From the NCBI GenBank assembly GCA_023853785.1, contig JAJIRX010000067.1, forward strand, positions 124,001 to 188,000: DNA of 64,000 bases, read 5' to 3'. A program made the translations under genes and the position numbers. Shown here piece by piece: positions 28,201-38,888 of the stretch. This DNA is from Psilocybe azurescens. Taxonomy: Eukaryota; Basidiomycota; Agaricomycetes; Agaricales; Agrocybaceae. Below the pieces are notes generated by a model that worked only from the letters and a program-made list of their open reading frames with translations, was not told where the DNA came from and did no database searches. Each line of letters begins with the position of its first letter. The first letter of the stretch is position 1.

Positions 28201-28970
28201 CTGATTATTGTACCTTCATTCGACGATGATCACAACTTAAGGGACTCACCTTTCAACACGACTCAAACAATACTGTGTGCTCCTGCAGAAAAACAAACGT
28301 CGAATTTTCTTTTTTAGACTTCTTTTACAGGTTGGATAGTCACGTTGTGCGCCCACATTACCATGCGGGAACCCGACGAGTAGCTACGTAAACGTCAAGT
28401 AGCGGCATAATCGAACAGAAATTCTAGAAGTAGTTCCTGTTCACTTACTTGATACATGTCAGCCTAGGCTTGTACTTGTCGAAGGAGCATATTCCAATAG
28501 GAAGACGTATCCCCCTTTTCCTGTTGAGAATTTTGATATACCCTAAGTCCAGTTCTCTGATGCTCTCGGAAGCGATGCCACTTTTGGTCCCCTTTAGGAT
28601 CGTATTAGGAGATTTTAAATTTTAATCAGAACGACTCTGCAACGAATTGTTCTCCTCTGGTAACGAGCTTGGCATCTCTCTGTGTTCAAGCAAACAGATA
28701 TATTACAGATAGTTGCTAGTGAGTGACAGCTGTGTATCAAAGGGCGGTGTTTAATCAACTCACATCAGTCCTCGAGGCCTTATCTTACCAGTAATCCGCG
28801 CTGTGCCATCTCCTTTCGTGAGATCGAAGTACTATTCTTTACACAGAGTTCAAGTTCGAACCCATTTTCCGAGTATACGTATAGAATGACATGGACGGAT
28901 CTTTTCTAAGGCCTAGAGGAGTCACCGCCTTGCGCCAGTTTACTGGCATGATCCAAATATGAGAATCAAG

Positions 28971-28977
28971 TATATAA
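28971..28977 (+). promoter_or_regulatory. TATA box of beta1
   Basis: TATATAAACG lies about 60 nt upstream of the beta1 ATG. The same element at the same distance precedes beta2 and alpha2, so it is conserved among the paralogues. Confidence 0.6.
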
Positions 28978-29038
28978 ACGGGTAGAAGACCAGGAAAACC
29001 CCCCATTAGATCTTCTCCCACTAAGCCGAACATAAAGT

Positions 29039-29970
29039 ATGAGAAGAGCTAAGAGGCCTCACTTGATGGGACCCGACCGGGACAACCCAGAATTCACCAC
29101 CAATGACGACCACCCCAACCGCATTGTAATGTTTTATCCAATACTAGCAAATATCCATGAGGCTACACAACAGTTGGCCGTTTATATATCGGTATGTCAT
29201 TCTTCAAATTCGACATGCCATAAATCCACATACCTTCGAATCGATTAGGACAATGATCATGCCATATGCCAACTCGGGAGAAAGGCGGAGACGATATGGC
29301 GTCAAATCGAGGCGCTTTCCTTTGGCGTTTTGTTATCACTGGTCCATTCTCTGGAATCGTACAGATTGTAGGTAGATCTTTGCATTAGAGAATATACAAT
29401 AACCTGCTATCGTACCATTAGATGCTTATACGACATTCGCGATTTGATTGACTCAGGCACCACTATAGGCGCCCACAATGATCGTATCTCGGAGATAAAT
29501 CAACGCATGGACCATTTTCTGGTGGAATTCAAGGTGAATTTCTATATTTCGGGTGCAAATTACAAGTTGGGTAAAACATGACTATATCAGGCTTTATCAT
29601 CTCAAGGGACATCTCGTATGTTCACTTCTTACATATGTTTTATCATGAATAATGAATGAATCACCTCAAAATCTTTGTAGATATGTTCCAACGAGCTCGA
29701 GATTTTACTATCACACAGTCCACCTTTACTCAGCATACGATTCAAAACACAATACAACATCCAGTACAAATTATATCAGACTCTGTAGTTCGTGAGCAAG
29801 CCGTACGTGATACTAGAACCACCACTATCGAAAGTCTTATTGGAGCTGAGAGCATACTATTTACAGGACAAGATCTTGCGACTGCAATATTTGCAAATCA
29901 GCGTTTTATTTTGATCGGCAGGCCATACGTGTCGTTCGAAATGCAAAGTGAAGATTTATCAAAACGTTGA
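29039..29970 (+). CDS. beta1, unrecognised Agaricomycete protein
   Basis: Five exons (29039-29191, 29249-29367, 29422-29533, 29591-29615, 29681-29970), all joined in frame by GT-AG introns of 54-65 nt, give 232 aa. It starts MRRAKRPHLMGPDRDNPEF, then an amphipathic, helix-prone centre (MFYPILANIHEATQQLAVY, KAETIWRQIEALSFGVLLSL, LIDSGTTI, INQRMDHFLVEFK). A C-terminal part follows with FQRARDFTITQSTF, ISDSVVREQAV and NQRFILIGRPYVSFEM. There is no signal peptide, membrane span or catalytic motif. The F-x5-F-x-I-x4-F pattern resembles a short beta-type segment often seen in Agaricomycete NLR-like and related proteins; this resemblance is an impression, not an alignment. A conserved TATA box precedes the gene and a perfect hairpin follows it. 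Its neighbour of the same family is psi-alpha1. Function unknown. Confidence 0.75.
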
Positions 29971-30097
29971 TCATTCACCTCCCTTCCTTGATCTTGACGA
30001 GTTGATGGTCTATACTCTTCCATTTCGACTCAAACGACTACGTATGCTCCTGCAGAGCAAGAAACGCCGACTTTTGCCCTTCATTTATTATCACCCC

Positions 30098-30142
30098 CGA
30101 CACACTATTCTCTATAGAATTTATACGACGAATAGTGTGTCG
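30098..30142 (+). other. 13-bp perfect hairpin downstream of beta1
   Basis: CGACACACTATTC and GAATAGTGTGTCG form a perfect 13-bp stem around a 19-nt loop, 128 nt after the stop codon. The same hairpin stands after beta2 with an intact stem and a few loop changes, so the stem is kept while the loop drifts. It may be a 3'-UTR element or a remnant of an inverted-repeat insertion. Confidence 0.8.
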
Positions 30143-30973
30143 TTGCCGATACTTCACGCCATGGTCCATCCTGGTTGTATCGGGGAATGATGAATCTGAC
30201 CCATTTATCTCTCCTCGACGTACTACTTATTTGATACAGTATTTATAAAATGGATAGAGTGTTTGCTCCAATACTTTAGCACACGAGACATTCATGGGAG
30301 GTTGGATATCTCTGTTGCTTGGCCTTGGGAGTTGCAAATACTTTTTCTTTTTCTTTTTCTTGCGGTCCCTCATGTTAGAAACCGCGCTTAGGCTTAGTTT
30401 GATAAATCGGCGAGGTTGTCCAAAGCGAGTGTAAATCGAGTAGAGACGTAGGTAACGTAGATGACCAATATATAACACTTATTTACTAGTAATTGAACTC
30501 GTCCTATGTACCTCACTGGCAATAGTTAGTATAGCAGGACCCCTGATATACTTATAAACGAGTAGTAGAACTTAATAAGCTCAGACTAGGTTACAGATAA
30601 ACTATAGATGTAAATTGATATCCTATTCTAGTTTTACATGAGAGCTTATATACTATTGTAAAACTAATCTTTCTGGAACATTCCCTAATATTCTACCTTG
30701 TTGTATATTCTTCCTGTCTTGAGGAGGCGATGCACGCTGACTCGAGACAAAGGCGACATTTTCTTTCTTGTGTCGTGTGACTCATAAGCGAAGCATGTCT
30801 GATCCCTAACACCTCATTTCATGACGAAGATCATTCTGGGCATCAATTGTATAGGGACTATACATGTACCATTGTAACACACCATATGATAGAAAGGACA
30901 ATTACCGTGTTGCTTATTATATGGGTTCAGTAATTCCTCTGAGCCGCTGAATGCTGTTTATCCCTAAATAGGA
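30143..30973. other. Spacer in block 1
   Basis: Corresponds only in part to the spacer after beta2 (34474-34841). The first 160 bases align, the rest is unrelated or heavily diverged. Contains an (A)n/TTTTTC-type low-complexity tract near 30340-30360. No gene seen. Confidence 0.4.
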
Positions 30974-31230
30974 ATTACCAGAGGACAACCCTGAGGCGTG
31001 AATCGCCACGAAACAAATAGAGCCAAACGCTTCCGTCTCAAGCGATTTTGCGTTAGCTTGATTTTTGCTCGTAAACGTCGTCGTTGCTCCCCCTTTCCCG
31101 CCCTCCGAACGGGTTTTACAATGGCCCTCCCTACGCCCTCTTTTGATGGTATTGGCATTGCCAACTTGCCCAACCAGGTACGTATGTTGGCTTGGTGTTG
31201 CATAGCGGGCGGGCAATAACTGACGCGTCT
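30974..31230 (+). pseudogene. Orphan septin promoter, exon 1 and partial intron
   Basis: Near-identical to 34842-35104 upstream of the complete septin gene. Exon 1 (31121-31177) is intact and encodes [19 protein letters not shown] with its GTACGT donor. After about 53 nt of intron the sequence switches to alpha2 upstream DNA. There is no acceptor or second exon of the septin. If the promoter still fires, the transcript would run into the alpha2 promoter region. Confidence 0.85.
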
Positions 31231-31359
31231 GAGATTAACGTACTATTCTCGTGCACGAAATAGAAACTGAATTTCCGAGTATCTGTGTAGTCTGACATGT
31301 CCGGGCGCTTTCTATGGCCTCGAAGAATCATCGCCTTGCGGGAGTGCACTCACATGAGC

Positions 31360-31366
31360 TATATAA
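31360..31366 (+). promoter_or_regulatory. TATA box of alpha2
   Basis: TATATAAACGG, 65 nt upstream of the alpha2 ATG. It matches the elements of beta1 and beta2 in sequence and distance. Confidence 0.6.
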
Positions 31367-31424
31367 ACGGATGGAAGATTGAGTGGCGTGCTTGGATCAC
31401 TTCCCACTGAACAAGTCTTTCTGG

Positions 31425-32333
31425 ATGAGAAGAAAGAAGGGCCCTCGCTCGAGAGGGCCTGACCGAGATAATCCAATATTCGTAGCCGATGGGGGCCAAC
31501 CCAACCACACCACAATGTTTTATCCAGTAATAGTAGACATCCATGCCGCCACATCAGAGTTAGTCCACCATATATCGGTATGTCACTCTTCAAACTTCAA
31601 AAGTGTCATATAATTGAAGTACGCTATGGATTAGAACAATGATCATGACCTCTGTCAGCTCAGGAGAAAGGCAGAGACGATATGGTGCCAACTCGAGACC
31701 ATTTCCCTTGGTGTCCTATTATCTCTAGGTCATTCTCTCGAGTCATACAGATCGTAGGTCGATGTACTAGCCCTAGGATGTTTACTGATCTGTAATCCTG
31801 ATAACAGATGCTTATATGAGGTTTGCGAGCTGGTTAACTCAGATACCACTCTAAGCGCCCGTGGTAGCCAGTTGAATCAACGCATGGACGATTTTCTTTT
31901 GAAATTCCAGGTGAGTCCCAGTATAGCGCTGTGTAATCCAAGGTCGGATAAATTATGGCTGCACGTTAGGTTATGTCTTCTCAAGGAACATCCCGTAAGA
32001 TGATGCTCTACCCTGATCCAACAGTGGTAGTAAATGTCTGACAACTTTCAAATTTTGGCAGACATGTTCCAGCACGCCAGAGATTTCGCTATAACAAAAT
32101 CCACATTCTCTATACAAAACACAATTCACCAACCAATACAAGTCACGTCAGATACTGTTATTCGTGAGCAAGCGGTGAGATCTTCCTCTTTATCATCGAT
32201 AGTTTCATTCGAGCTGAGAATAAAATATTTACTCGAAACAGGACAAGATCCTACGACTACAGTATCTGCAGATCAGCGTTTTATTTTAATCAGCAGGCCA
32301 CACATATTGTTCGAAATGCAAAGGAGGCCCTAA
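31425..32333 (+). CDS. alpha2, unrecognised Agaricomycete protein
   Basis: Same five-exon plan as beta1. Exon 1 gives MRRKKGPRSRGPDRDNPIF and ends HHIS|GTATGT. Exon 2 starts after GGATTAG with NNDHDLCQLRRKAETIWCQ. Exon 3 covers RCLYEVCELVNS and MDDFLLKFQ. A mini-exon VMSSQGTS follows, and the last exon gives HMFQHARDFAITKSTF ... SADQRFILISRPHILFEM. Length is close to beta1 (about 230 aa), and the protein is clearly related but diverged, so alpha and beta are older paralogues than the block duplication. No known domain. It is the only apparently intact alpha copy. The TATA box is conserved, and the orphan septin 5' end lies directly upstream. Confidence 0.7.
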
Positions 32334-33300
32334 GCTACTGATCATTGCACCTCCATTCCACGATAATCACAAGTTGGGGCTCACCCTTTCATTACGACTC
32401 AAACATTTCTGTGTGCTCCTGCAGAGAAACAAACGCCGATTTTTTCCTTTTTACATTTCTTTTACACTACTTTTGCACTTCATTTTTTCTTTTCTTGTTC
32501 TTCACTGATATATTGCTCTGTAAGTCAAACGCCGCATTATCCATCGCAGAATTATTCACTTCTCTACATTCAATAGAGGTCATCCACGGGAGGTTGGATA
32601 GCCATGTTGTGCGCCCACATTACCATGCGGGAACCCGACGAGTCGCTACGTAAACGTAAATGTTGTGCAGCGGCATAATTGAACAGAACTTGTAGAAGTA
32701 GTTCCTGTTCGTCTATTTGATACATACCAGCCTAGGCTTGTATTTGTCAAAGGAGCATATCCAAATAGGAAGACGCATCCCCCTGTTTCCGTTGAGAATT
32801 GTGATATAATCTGAGTCTGGTTCCCTGATGCTCTCGGAAGCAATGCCACTTTTGTTCCCCTTCAGGATCGTATTAGGAAATTTAAAATCTGAACGACTCC
32901 GCAACGAATTATTCCCCTCTGATAACGAGCTTAGCATCTATGCTCGAGCAAACAAATATATTACAGATAGTTGCCAGTGAGTGACAGCTGTGTACCAAAA
33001 GGCGGTGTTTAATAGTTCAAATCAGGCCTCGAGGCCTTATCTTACCAGTAATCTGTGCTATACCATCTGCTCCTCATCAACTTCGATGGGTGCTGCCGAG
33101 GAGCCTGTATGATATGAAATCAAAGGGCCAGCGACATAGAAGCATCGTGAGATCGAAGTACTATTCTTTACACACAGAGTTCAAGTACGAACCCATTTTC
33201 CGAGTATACGTGTAGAATGATATGGACGGATCCTTTTAAGGCCTCGGGGAGTCAGCACCTTGCGCCAGTTTACTGGCATGATCCAAATATGAGAGTTAGG

Positions 33301-33307
33301 TATATAA
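33301..33307 (+). promoter_or_regulatory. TATA box of beta2
   Basis: TATATAAACGGG, about 60 nt upstream of the beta2 ATG, identical in position to beta1. Confidence 0.6.
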
Positions 33308-33368
33308 ACGGGTAGAAGACTGGGCAAATCCCCCATCAGACCTTCTCCCACTAAGCCGAACATTAAGT

Positions 33369-34276
33369 ATGAGAAGAGCTAAGAGGCCTCACTTGAGGGG
33401 GCCCGACCGAGACAACCCAGCATTCGCTACCAATGGGGACCACCCCAACCACGTTGTAATGTTTTATCCAATACTAGCAAACATCCATGAGGCTACACAA
33501 CAGTTGGCCGTTTATATCTCGGTATGTCACTCTTCAAATTCGACATGCCATAAATCCACATACCTTCGAATCGATTAGGACAATGATCATGACATATGCC
33601 AACTCGGGAGAAAGGCGGAGACGATATGGCGTCAAATTGAGACCCTTTCCGTTGGTGTTTTGTTATCACTGGTCCATTCTCTGGAGTCGTACAGATTGTA
33701 GGTAGTTCTTTGCATTAGAGAATATACACTAACCTGCTATCGTACCACTAGATGTTTATACGACATCCGGGATTTGATTGACTCAGGCACCACTATAAGC
33801 GCCCACAATGATCGCGTCTCGGAGATAAATCAACGTATGGACCATTTTCTGGTGGAATTCAAGGTGAATTCCCATATTTCTGGTGCAAATTACAAGTTGG
33901 GTAAAACATGACTATATCAGGCTTTATCATCTCAAGGGACATCTCGTATGTTAACGTCTTGGACATGCTTTATCATGAATAATGAACGACTCACCTCAAA
34001 ATCTTTGTAGACATGTTCCAACGAGCCCGAGATTTTACTATTACACGGTCCACTTTGACTCAGCATATGATTCAAAACACAATACAACATCCAGTACGAA
34101 TCGTATCAGACTCTGTAGTTCGTGAGCAAGCTGTACGTGATACTAGGTTTACCACTATTGAAAGTCTGATTGGAGCGGAGGACATGCTATTTACAGGACA
34201 AGATCTTGCGACTGCAATATCTGCAAATCAGCGTTTTATTTTGATCGGCAGGCCATATGTGTCGTTCGAAATGTAA
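33369..34276 (+). CDS. beta2, near-identical paralogue of beta1
   Basis: The same five exons and splice sites as beta1 are present, and the open frame is kept throughout. It starts MRRAKRPHLRGPDRDNPAF and ends NQRFILIGRPYVSFEM-stop. The stop replaces the Gln codon (CAA to TAA) of beta1, so beta2 lacks the last eight residues (QSEDLSKR). Substitutions are scattered and many are conservative (for example IEALSFGV to IETLSVGV), which suggests that both copies have been under some constraint since duplication. A TATA box upstream and a perfect hairpin downstream are conserved. It lies 720 bp upstream of the septin start. Confidence 0.75.
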
Positions 34277-34428
34277 AGGGAAGATTTATCAAAACGTTGA
34301 TCATTCACCTCCCTTCCTTGATCTTGACAAGTTGATGGTCTATACTCTTCCATTTCAACTCAAACGACTACGTGTGCTCCTGCAGAGCAAGAAACGCCGA
34401 CTTTTGCCCTTCATTTATAATCACCGCC

Positions 34429-34473
34429 CGACACACTATTCTCTATAGAGTTGATACGACGAATAGTGTGTCG
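34429..34473 (+). other. 13-bp perfect hairpin downstream of beta2
   Basis: Same stem as the hairpin after beta1 (CGACACACTATTC / GAATAGTGTGTCG), with two or three changes confined to the loop. Confidence 0.8.
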
Positions 34474-34995
34474 TTGCCGATACTTCACGCCATGATCCAA
34501 GGGAGAGTGGATCCTGGTTGTATCGGGGAATCTGATCTGTGTGCCATTATGTATCAAGTATTTGATTCGAGCACTGGATCCTACTCGAGAAATTACTCTC
34601 CCAAATTCAGCACAGGGCATTCATGGGGGTTTGGATATCTGTGTTGCTTCTCATTATCAAAGCTTGAAACCAATAGGTTTCGAGCACAATCGACAAGAAT
34701 AACTGTTTGTAGGAATTCGATTACGTATAAATAGAATCAAACGAGCGTATTCCGTTTAATTCACTGTGTCTTCAGAACATAAATGGGCCAAGATGCGCTG
34801 TTATTTCTGCGTGCACTGAATGAGTTGTGACAGTTATGAACCAGAGGACCCAGAAGCAACCCTGAGGCGTGAATAGCCACGAAACAAATATAGCCAAACA
34901 CTTCCTTTCTCAAACGATTTTGCGTTAGCTTGATTTTTGCTCGTCAACGTCGTCGTTGCTCCCCCCCCTTTCCCGCCCTCCGAACGAATTTTACA

Positions 34996-36575
34996 ATGGC
35001 CCTCCCTACGCCCTCTTTTGATGGTATTGGCATTGCCAACTTACCCAACCAGGTACGTATGTTGGCTTGGTGCGGCATAGCGGGCGGGCAACAACTAACG
35101 CGTCAAAACTATGACAGAGGCATAAGATTGTAGCAAAACGTGGTGCCCACTTCACCATTATGGTTGTCGGTGAGTATCTAGTGCTAGTGACGCCGGGATG
35201 AGGTAGCTGATATGTGCTGACAGGCGAGTCGGGATTGGGCAAAACCACGTTGATCAACACCCTCTTCTCGACTGAGCTGTCACCCCTAAAAACTACAGCA
35301 AACGTCACTACAAGCAGCTGGACAAGCTGACCGAAGTCGAGATCATCAAGGCCGAGCTCGAAGAGCGTCAATTCAAGGTCAAGCTCACCGTCATCGATAC
35401 CCCTGGGTTCGGAGACTACGTTAACAACCGCGACTCATGGCTCCCAATCGTCGAGTTCATCGACGACCAACATGAAGCGTACATGCGTCAGGAGCAGCAG
35501 CCACAGCGGCACGAAAAGACAGATCTCCGAGTCCACGCCTGCCTCTACTTCATTCGTCCTACAGGCCACACGTGTGTATACTTCTTTTCGAACATATTTG
35601 TATAGTTACTGACAATCTTGCGTCGTGGTTATAGATTGAAGCCTCTAGATATCGAAATCATGAAGCGTCTGGGAACTCGCGTCAATCTCATCCCAGTCGT
35701 CGCCAAAGCCGACACCCTCACGCAGAACGACCTTTTCACCTTCAAGCAACGGGTACGTGGTAGCATCACTCATCACTGGCTTTATGGTTTAGCTTACGTC
35801 CCATCTTGTTCCCGCCTTTCCGCCTATCTCGTACGTTTAGGTTCGCGAAGTGATTTCTGCACAAGGCATCCGGATTTACACGCCACCTATTGAATCGGAC
35901 GACGAGAATGCGGACCATGCTCGCGTCTTGATTGATGCTATTCCTTTCTCCATCATTGGCTCGACTGAGGATGTCAAGACCCTTGATGGCCGCGTTGTTA
36001 AGGGCCGTGAGTACATCTGGGGTGTTGCTGAAGGTCCGTCTTGATTCGCGTCCTCTTCATATTTCGATTTCTTAAACCTGAGTAACCAAATTCCAGTTGA
36101 GAATGAGGACCATTGCGACTTCAAGAAATTGCGCTCTCTCCTCATCCGAACGCACATGCTGGATCTGATCTCAACATCAGAAGAATTGCACTACGAGAAC
36201 TACAGGCAGGCACAGATGGAGACTCGCAAGTTTGGCGAAGCCAAGGTCAAGAAGCTAGACAACCCCAAATTCAAGGAAGAGGAGGAACAGCTGAGGAAGA
36301 AGTTCACCGAGCAGGTCAAGGCCGAGGAGGCGAGGTTCAGGCAGTGGGAGCAGCATGTACGTTTGCATTTCCGATTTCTCTTCTTTCTTTGCCTATGCCT
36401 TTCTGAGGCCGCATGTGGGATGTATTGCTGACTCTTTGCCTTATCACAGTTGATTGCCGAGCGGGATCGTTTGAACAAGGATCTGGAGATGGCACACAGT
36501 GCTATCAAGCAGCTCGAGGCCGAGTTGGAGAATCTCCAAGTCGGATATGGACGCAGCGGCACCAACAGAAGATGA
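34996..36575 (+). CDS. CDC12: Septin, Cdc12/AspC type
   Basis: GTP-binding filament protein of the septin ring at the bud neck or septum. Exons: 34996-35052, 35118-35169, 35224-35571, 35635-35752, 35841 to about 36033, then two more ending at 36575. Seen in order: the Cdc12-type N-terminus [15 protein letters not shown]-loop GESGLGKTT (about residue 37), the switch [29 protein letters not shown]4 motif AKAD, the septin unique element [18 protein letters not shown], and a C-terminal coiled coil ([12 protein letters not shown] ... LEAELENLQ). The length of about 400 aa is normal. One base appears to be missing in the A5 run at 35288-35292: LSPLK should continue [11 protein letters not shown], but the given frame reads TTANV. 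Because the rest is perfect, an assembly indel is likely. Its promoter and exon 1 also exist as an orphan copy at 30974-31230. Confidence 0.93.
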
Positions 36576-37295
36576 ACGCCGCTTAGGTGACTACTCACGG
36601 ACTGCTACTGTATTCGATGTACACTGCAGCGCCGCGGTCATCATTTTTGTGCCTGTCTCTCTTTCTTCTCTCGTTGGGTCACTCTATTTCTTGACATTTC
36701 GGCGATTGCGCAAAAGTTTACTTTCTACGTCGCTGATCGATTAATTTCTTCCGTGTCTCGTATTCAAGTATACTGCCCTCCGTACTGCCCTCCCTCCCCT
36801 TCTCGCGTAATCTTTCCTTTTTTTTTTTGTGCTCGTTTATTAGTATATACCCGCTCTTTTGTGTCTTTTTGTTGAACTTTTACTGTTCGTAGTCTGTGGA
36901 AAAATACCTAGCGTTACGGTGCGCGCTCCGGATTACAAATCTCCAATACACTCTCATTGTCGTCGCCATTTTGTTTGCCTTCTCTCTTTAACTGGTCTCT
37001 CTAGTAGTGAAAGGTCGTAGTACATACCCTGCCCAGATGTGACTCTGGACTGTAACTGAATTGATATATCCCTCTCTTTCTAGATTTGTTTCTCTCTTGG
37101 AAGTACAAAACATCTGTATTGTATTATCCTCTGCAGCTCGAAGGTAAACAATAATTTGTAAATATGCTTTAGATGGACATCCAAATTCTATATTTATCTC
37201 CTAATGTGGGACTGTGCGTGGGACTTGAAAGCGGTGTTTCTAGAGCCGTGGTTCGGGCGCTTGTAACTACCTAGCAACCATAACCTTCACTCTCC
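36576..37295. other. Intergenic between septin and DUF4238 gene
   Basis: Pyrimidine-rich 3' flank of the septin with several poly-T stretches; no gene seen. Confidence 0.45.
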
Positions 37296-38888
37296 ATGGC
37301 TTCTCCACCAGGTTCTACTGCAAAGGCTCCGAAAGACCAGTATCACCATGTAATACCACGATTCATACTGCGGGAATTTCAAATTGGTCCCAAGAAGTAA
37401 GCATATTATAGTCTTCAATCACCGAATCGAGCCATTGTTGAATTGAAGTTTATAAAGGACTAAGCGTGAAAGAAATCGAGATTATCGCAAGTTAGGATTC
37501 GTTGACGAGAAGGTCTGGTTCTACGATGTCGAAAAGCACACTCTGGAACAACGACTTGTCTCTGGGGTCTACGGGGTTAATAACTTATACCGGGACGCAC
37601 AGGTTCAAGATGTCGACGAGATCGAAAAGAAATTGTCGATGTTGGAGAACACATCGGCACGCATTCTACGTGATATACACGATGTTATTGATAAACCACG
37701 ACAAAACGGGCGACAGTCTACCTTTAGCATCAACCGAGGCGATCTCGAGCACTTGAGGAAATTTCTCTTCATCATGCACTACCGAAGCGACGCTCTATCC
37801 CAATTTTATTTCTCAGCCGAACATCCTGAAAATGCACCAATTGCCGATAAAATCAAAAGAATGGGCAAAAGATTGAACCTCAAAACCCCGGGCGAAATGT
37901 GGCTCCATTTTCTACGTTATTATCTTGATACTCCTCATTCTCAGATGGAGCTTGAGGCGATCGAGGGGATGCCAGAGACCGTAGATATAAGGGATTACAT
38001 TGGGCACCTTTCCAAAGCCATGCTCGATCCAGATGCAGAAAATGGTGTCGCAATTACTTATCATACCCAGGTCGGGGGCTACTACCTCAATATTGTTCAA
38101 GCCGCTTCTGAAGAGGAGTTTGTTCTCGGACACAATAGCTTTGGGCTCTGGGAGGGAGTGATGGGAACATCGCCAGGGATACATCGCCTTTATGTTATCA
38201 GCCCTCGAATTGCTTTTATTCTCCGCACCACCATGTTTCATAATAAACCGCTGGACGCTCTTGATAGGATACTTTGCAGAAGTGATTTACTCGAAATTCA
38301 ACTTCCAGGCGCCGTTTGCAGCAAATTATTCGACGAGAGCATGTCTCCCAGGGACATGCTTGACTACAAGGCTTCGATCCAGGCGAAAAATGACCAATAC
38401 CAGTTCCCGATCACGAAGCTAACGAAGAGGCAAACCCATCTCATCAATTCTGTGGTTATGCTGAACGCCAGGCGAGAAGGATCGCTCACTTTTCTTACAC
38501 CCCAGATCATGCGCTCGACCGTCCGGACTCTTTGGAGGAGCAAACATCCGGGAGTCCGCATAGAGCGTCATCGATATATGCCACTCATCCGTCAACTTAC
38601 ATATACCTCTCCAGCCATCTCAGGTAATATAGCAAAACCGGCTACAAGGTCATTCGGCTACCGGCTCCTCCTGGTAGCTCGAGTGCGCAGATTCGATATC
38701 CTGCATCGCCGCCGCCTCCGTCTGCGGTACCAACACAGTCCACGTCAAGCCATCCACCCGCCGAAGTGAGATTTCCGTCTTCCTTTGGTCGACCTGATAG
38801 CATTGCAGGAGTGGATGACTACGTAAAACTAGCCGAGAAAACCCTCTTTGAAACTATCGACCATATAACTCGTGGTTACCAAAAGTAA
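37296..38888 (+). CDS. DUF4238 family protein
   Basis: Exon 1 encodes MASPPGSTAKAPKDQYHHVIPRFILREF; the YHHV-PRF-LR-F signature marks the DUF4238 N-terminus. The splice AAG AA|GTAAGC ... TATAAAG|G ACT joins it to KRERNRDYRKLGFVDEKVWFYDV and an exon open for more than 1 kb, giving EKKLSMLENTSARILRD, RKFLFIMHYRSDAL, LPGAVCSKLFDES, and LTKRQTHLINSVVMLNAR. DUF4238 proteins are widespread in bacteria and fungi and have no established function; conserved His/Arg/Tyr residues have led to suggestions of nuclease-like folds. Near 38634-38637 the frame should shift (one A missing). The open frame then runs on as KTGYKVIRLPAPPGSSSAQ ... FPSSFGRPDSIAGVDDYVK to a TAA at 38886. Without the shift the protein would end at 38769. 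The last six codons and the stop lie inside the inverted repeat of a fold-back element. Confidence 0.75.

Larger units (their letters stand above)
27641..31230 (+). repeat. Tandem duplication block 1 (alpha1, beta1, septin 5' end)
   Basis: It begins GAGATTAACGTACTATTCTC, exactly as block 2 does at 31231. Order: psi-alpha1, spacer, beta1, spacer, then the septin promoter, exon 1 and part of intron 1. The block stops in that intron at ACGCGTC(T) and is followed at once by the start of block 2. Spacer sequences correspond between blocks (for example 28345-28390 with 32605-32645). Confidence 0.85.
31231..35104 (+). repeat. Tandem duplication block 2 (alpha2, beta2, septin 5' end)
   Basis: Second copy of the block, contiguous with the first. 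It ends at ACGCGTC inside septin intron 1, after which the original septin gene continues. It is slightly longer than block 1 because alpha1 lost about 0.55 kb and the spacers differ. Confidence 0.85.

Noticed and set aside
29249..29275. The beta genes seemed to have lost the intron 1 acceptor (CAG to CAA)
   Set aside because: A different acceptor (GATTAG) just upstream joins exon 1 in frame in beta1, beta2 and alpha2, so no acceptor is lost.
30330..30365. Repeated TTTTTC units
   Set aside because: Short low-complexity tract; no CRISPR-like or satellite structure.
38628..38686. Possible 57-nt intron (GTAATA...GGTAG) near the end of the DUF4238 gene
   Set aside because: It keeps the frame that stops at 38769 with an Arg-rich tail, while the shifted frame stays open for 85 codons with protein-like content. 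Kept as an alternative only.
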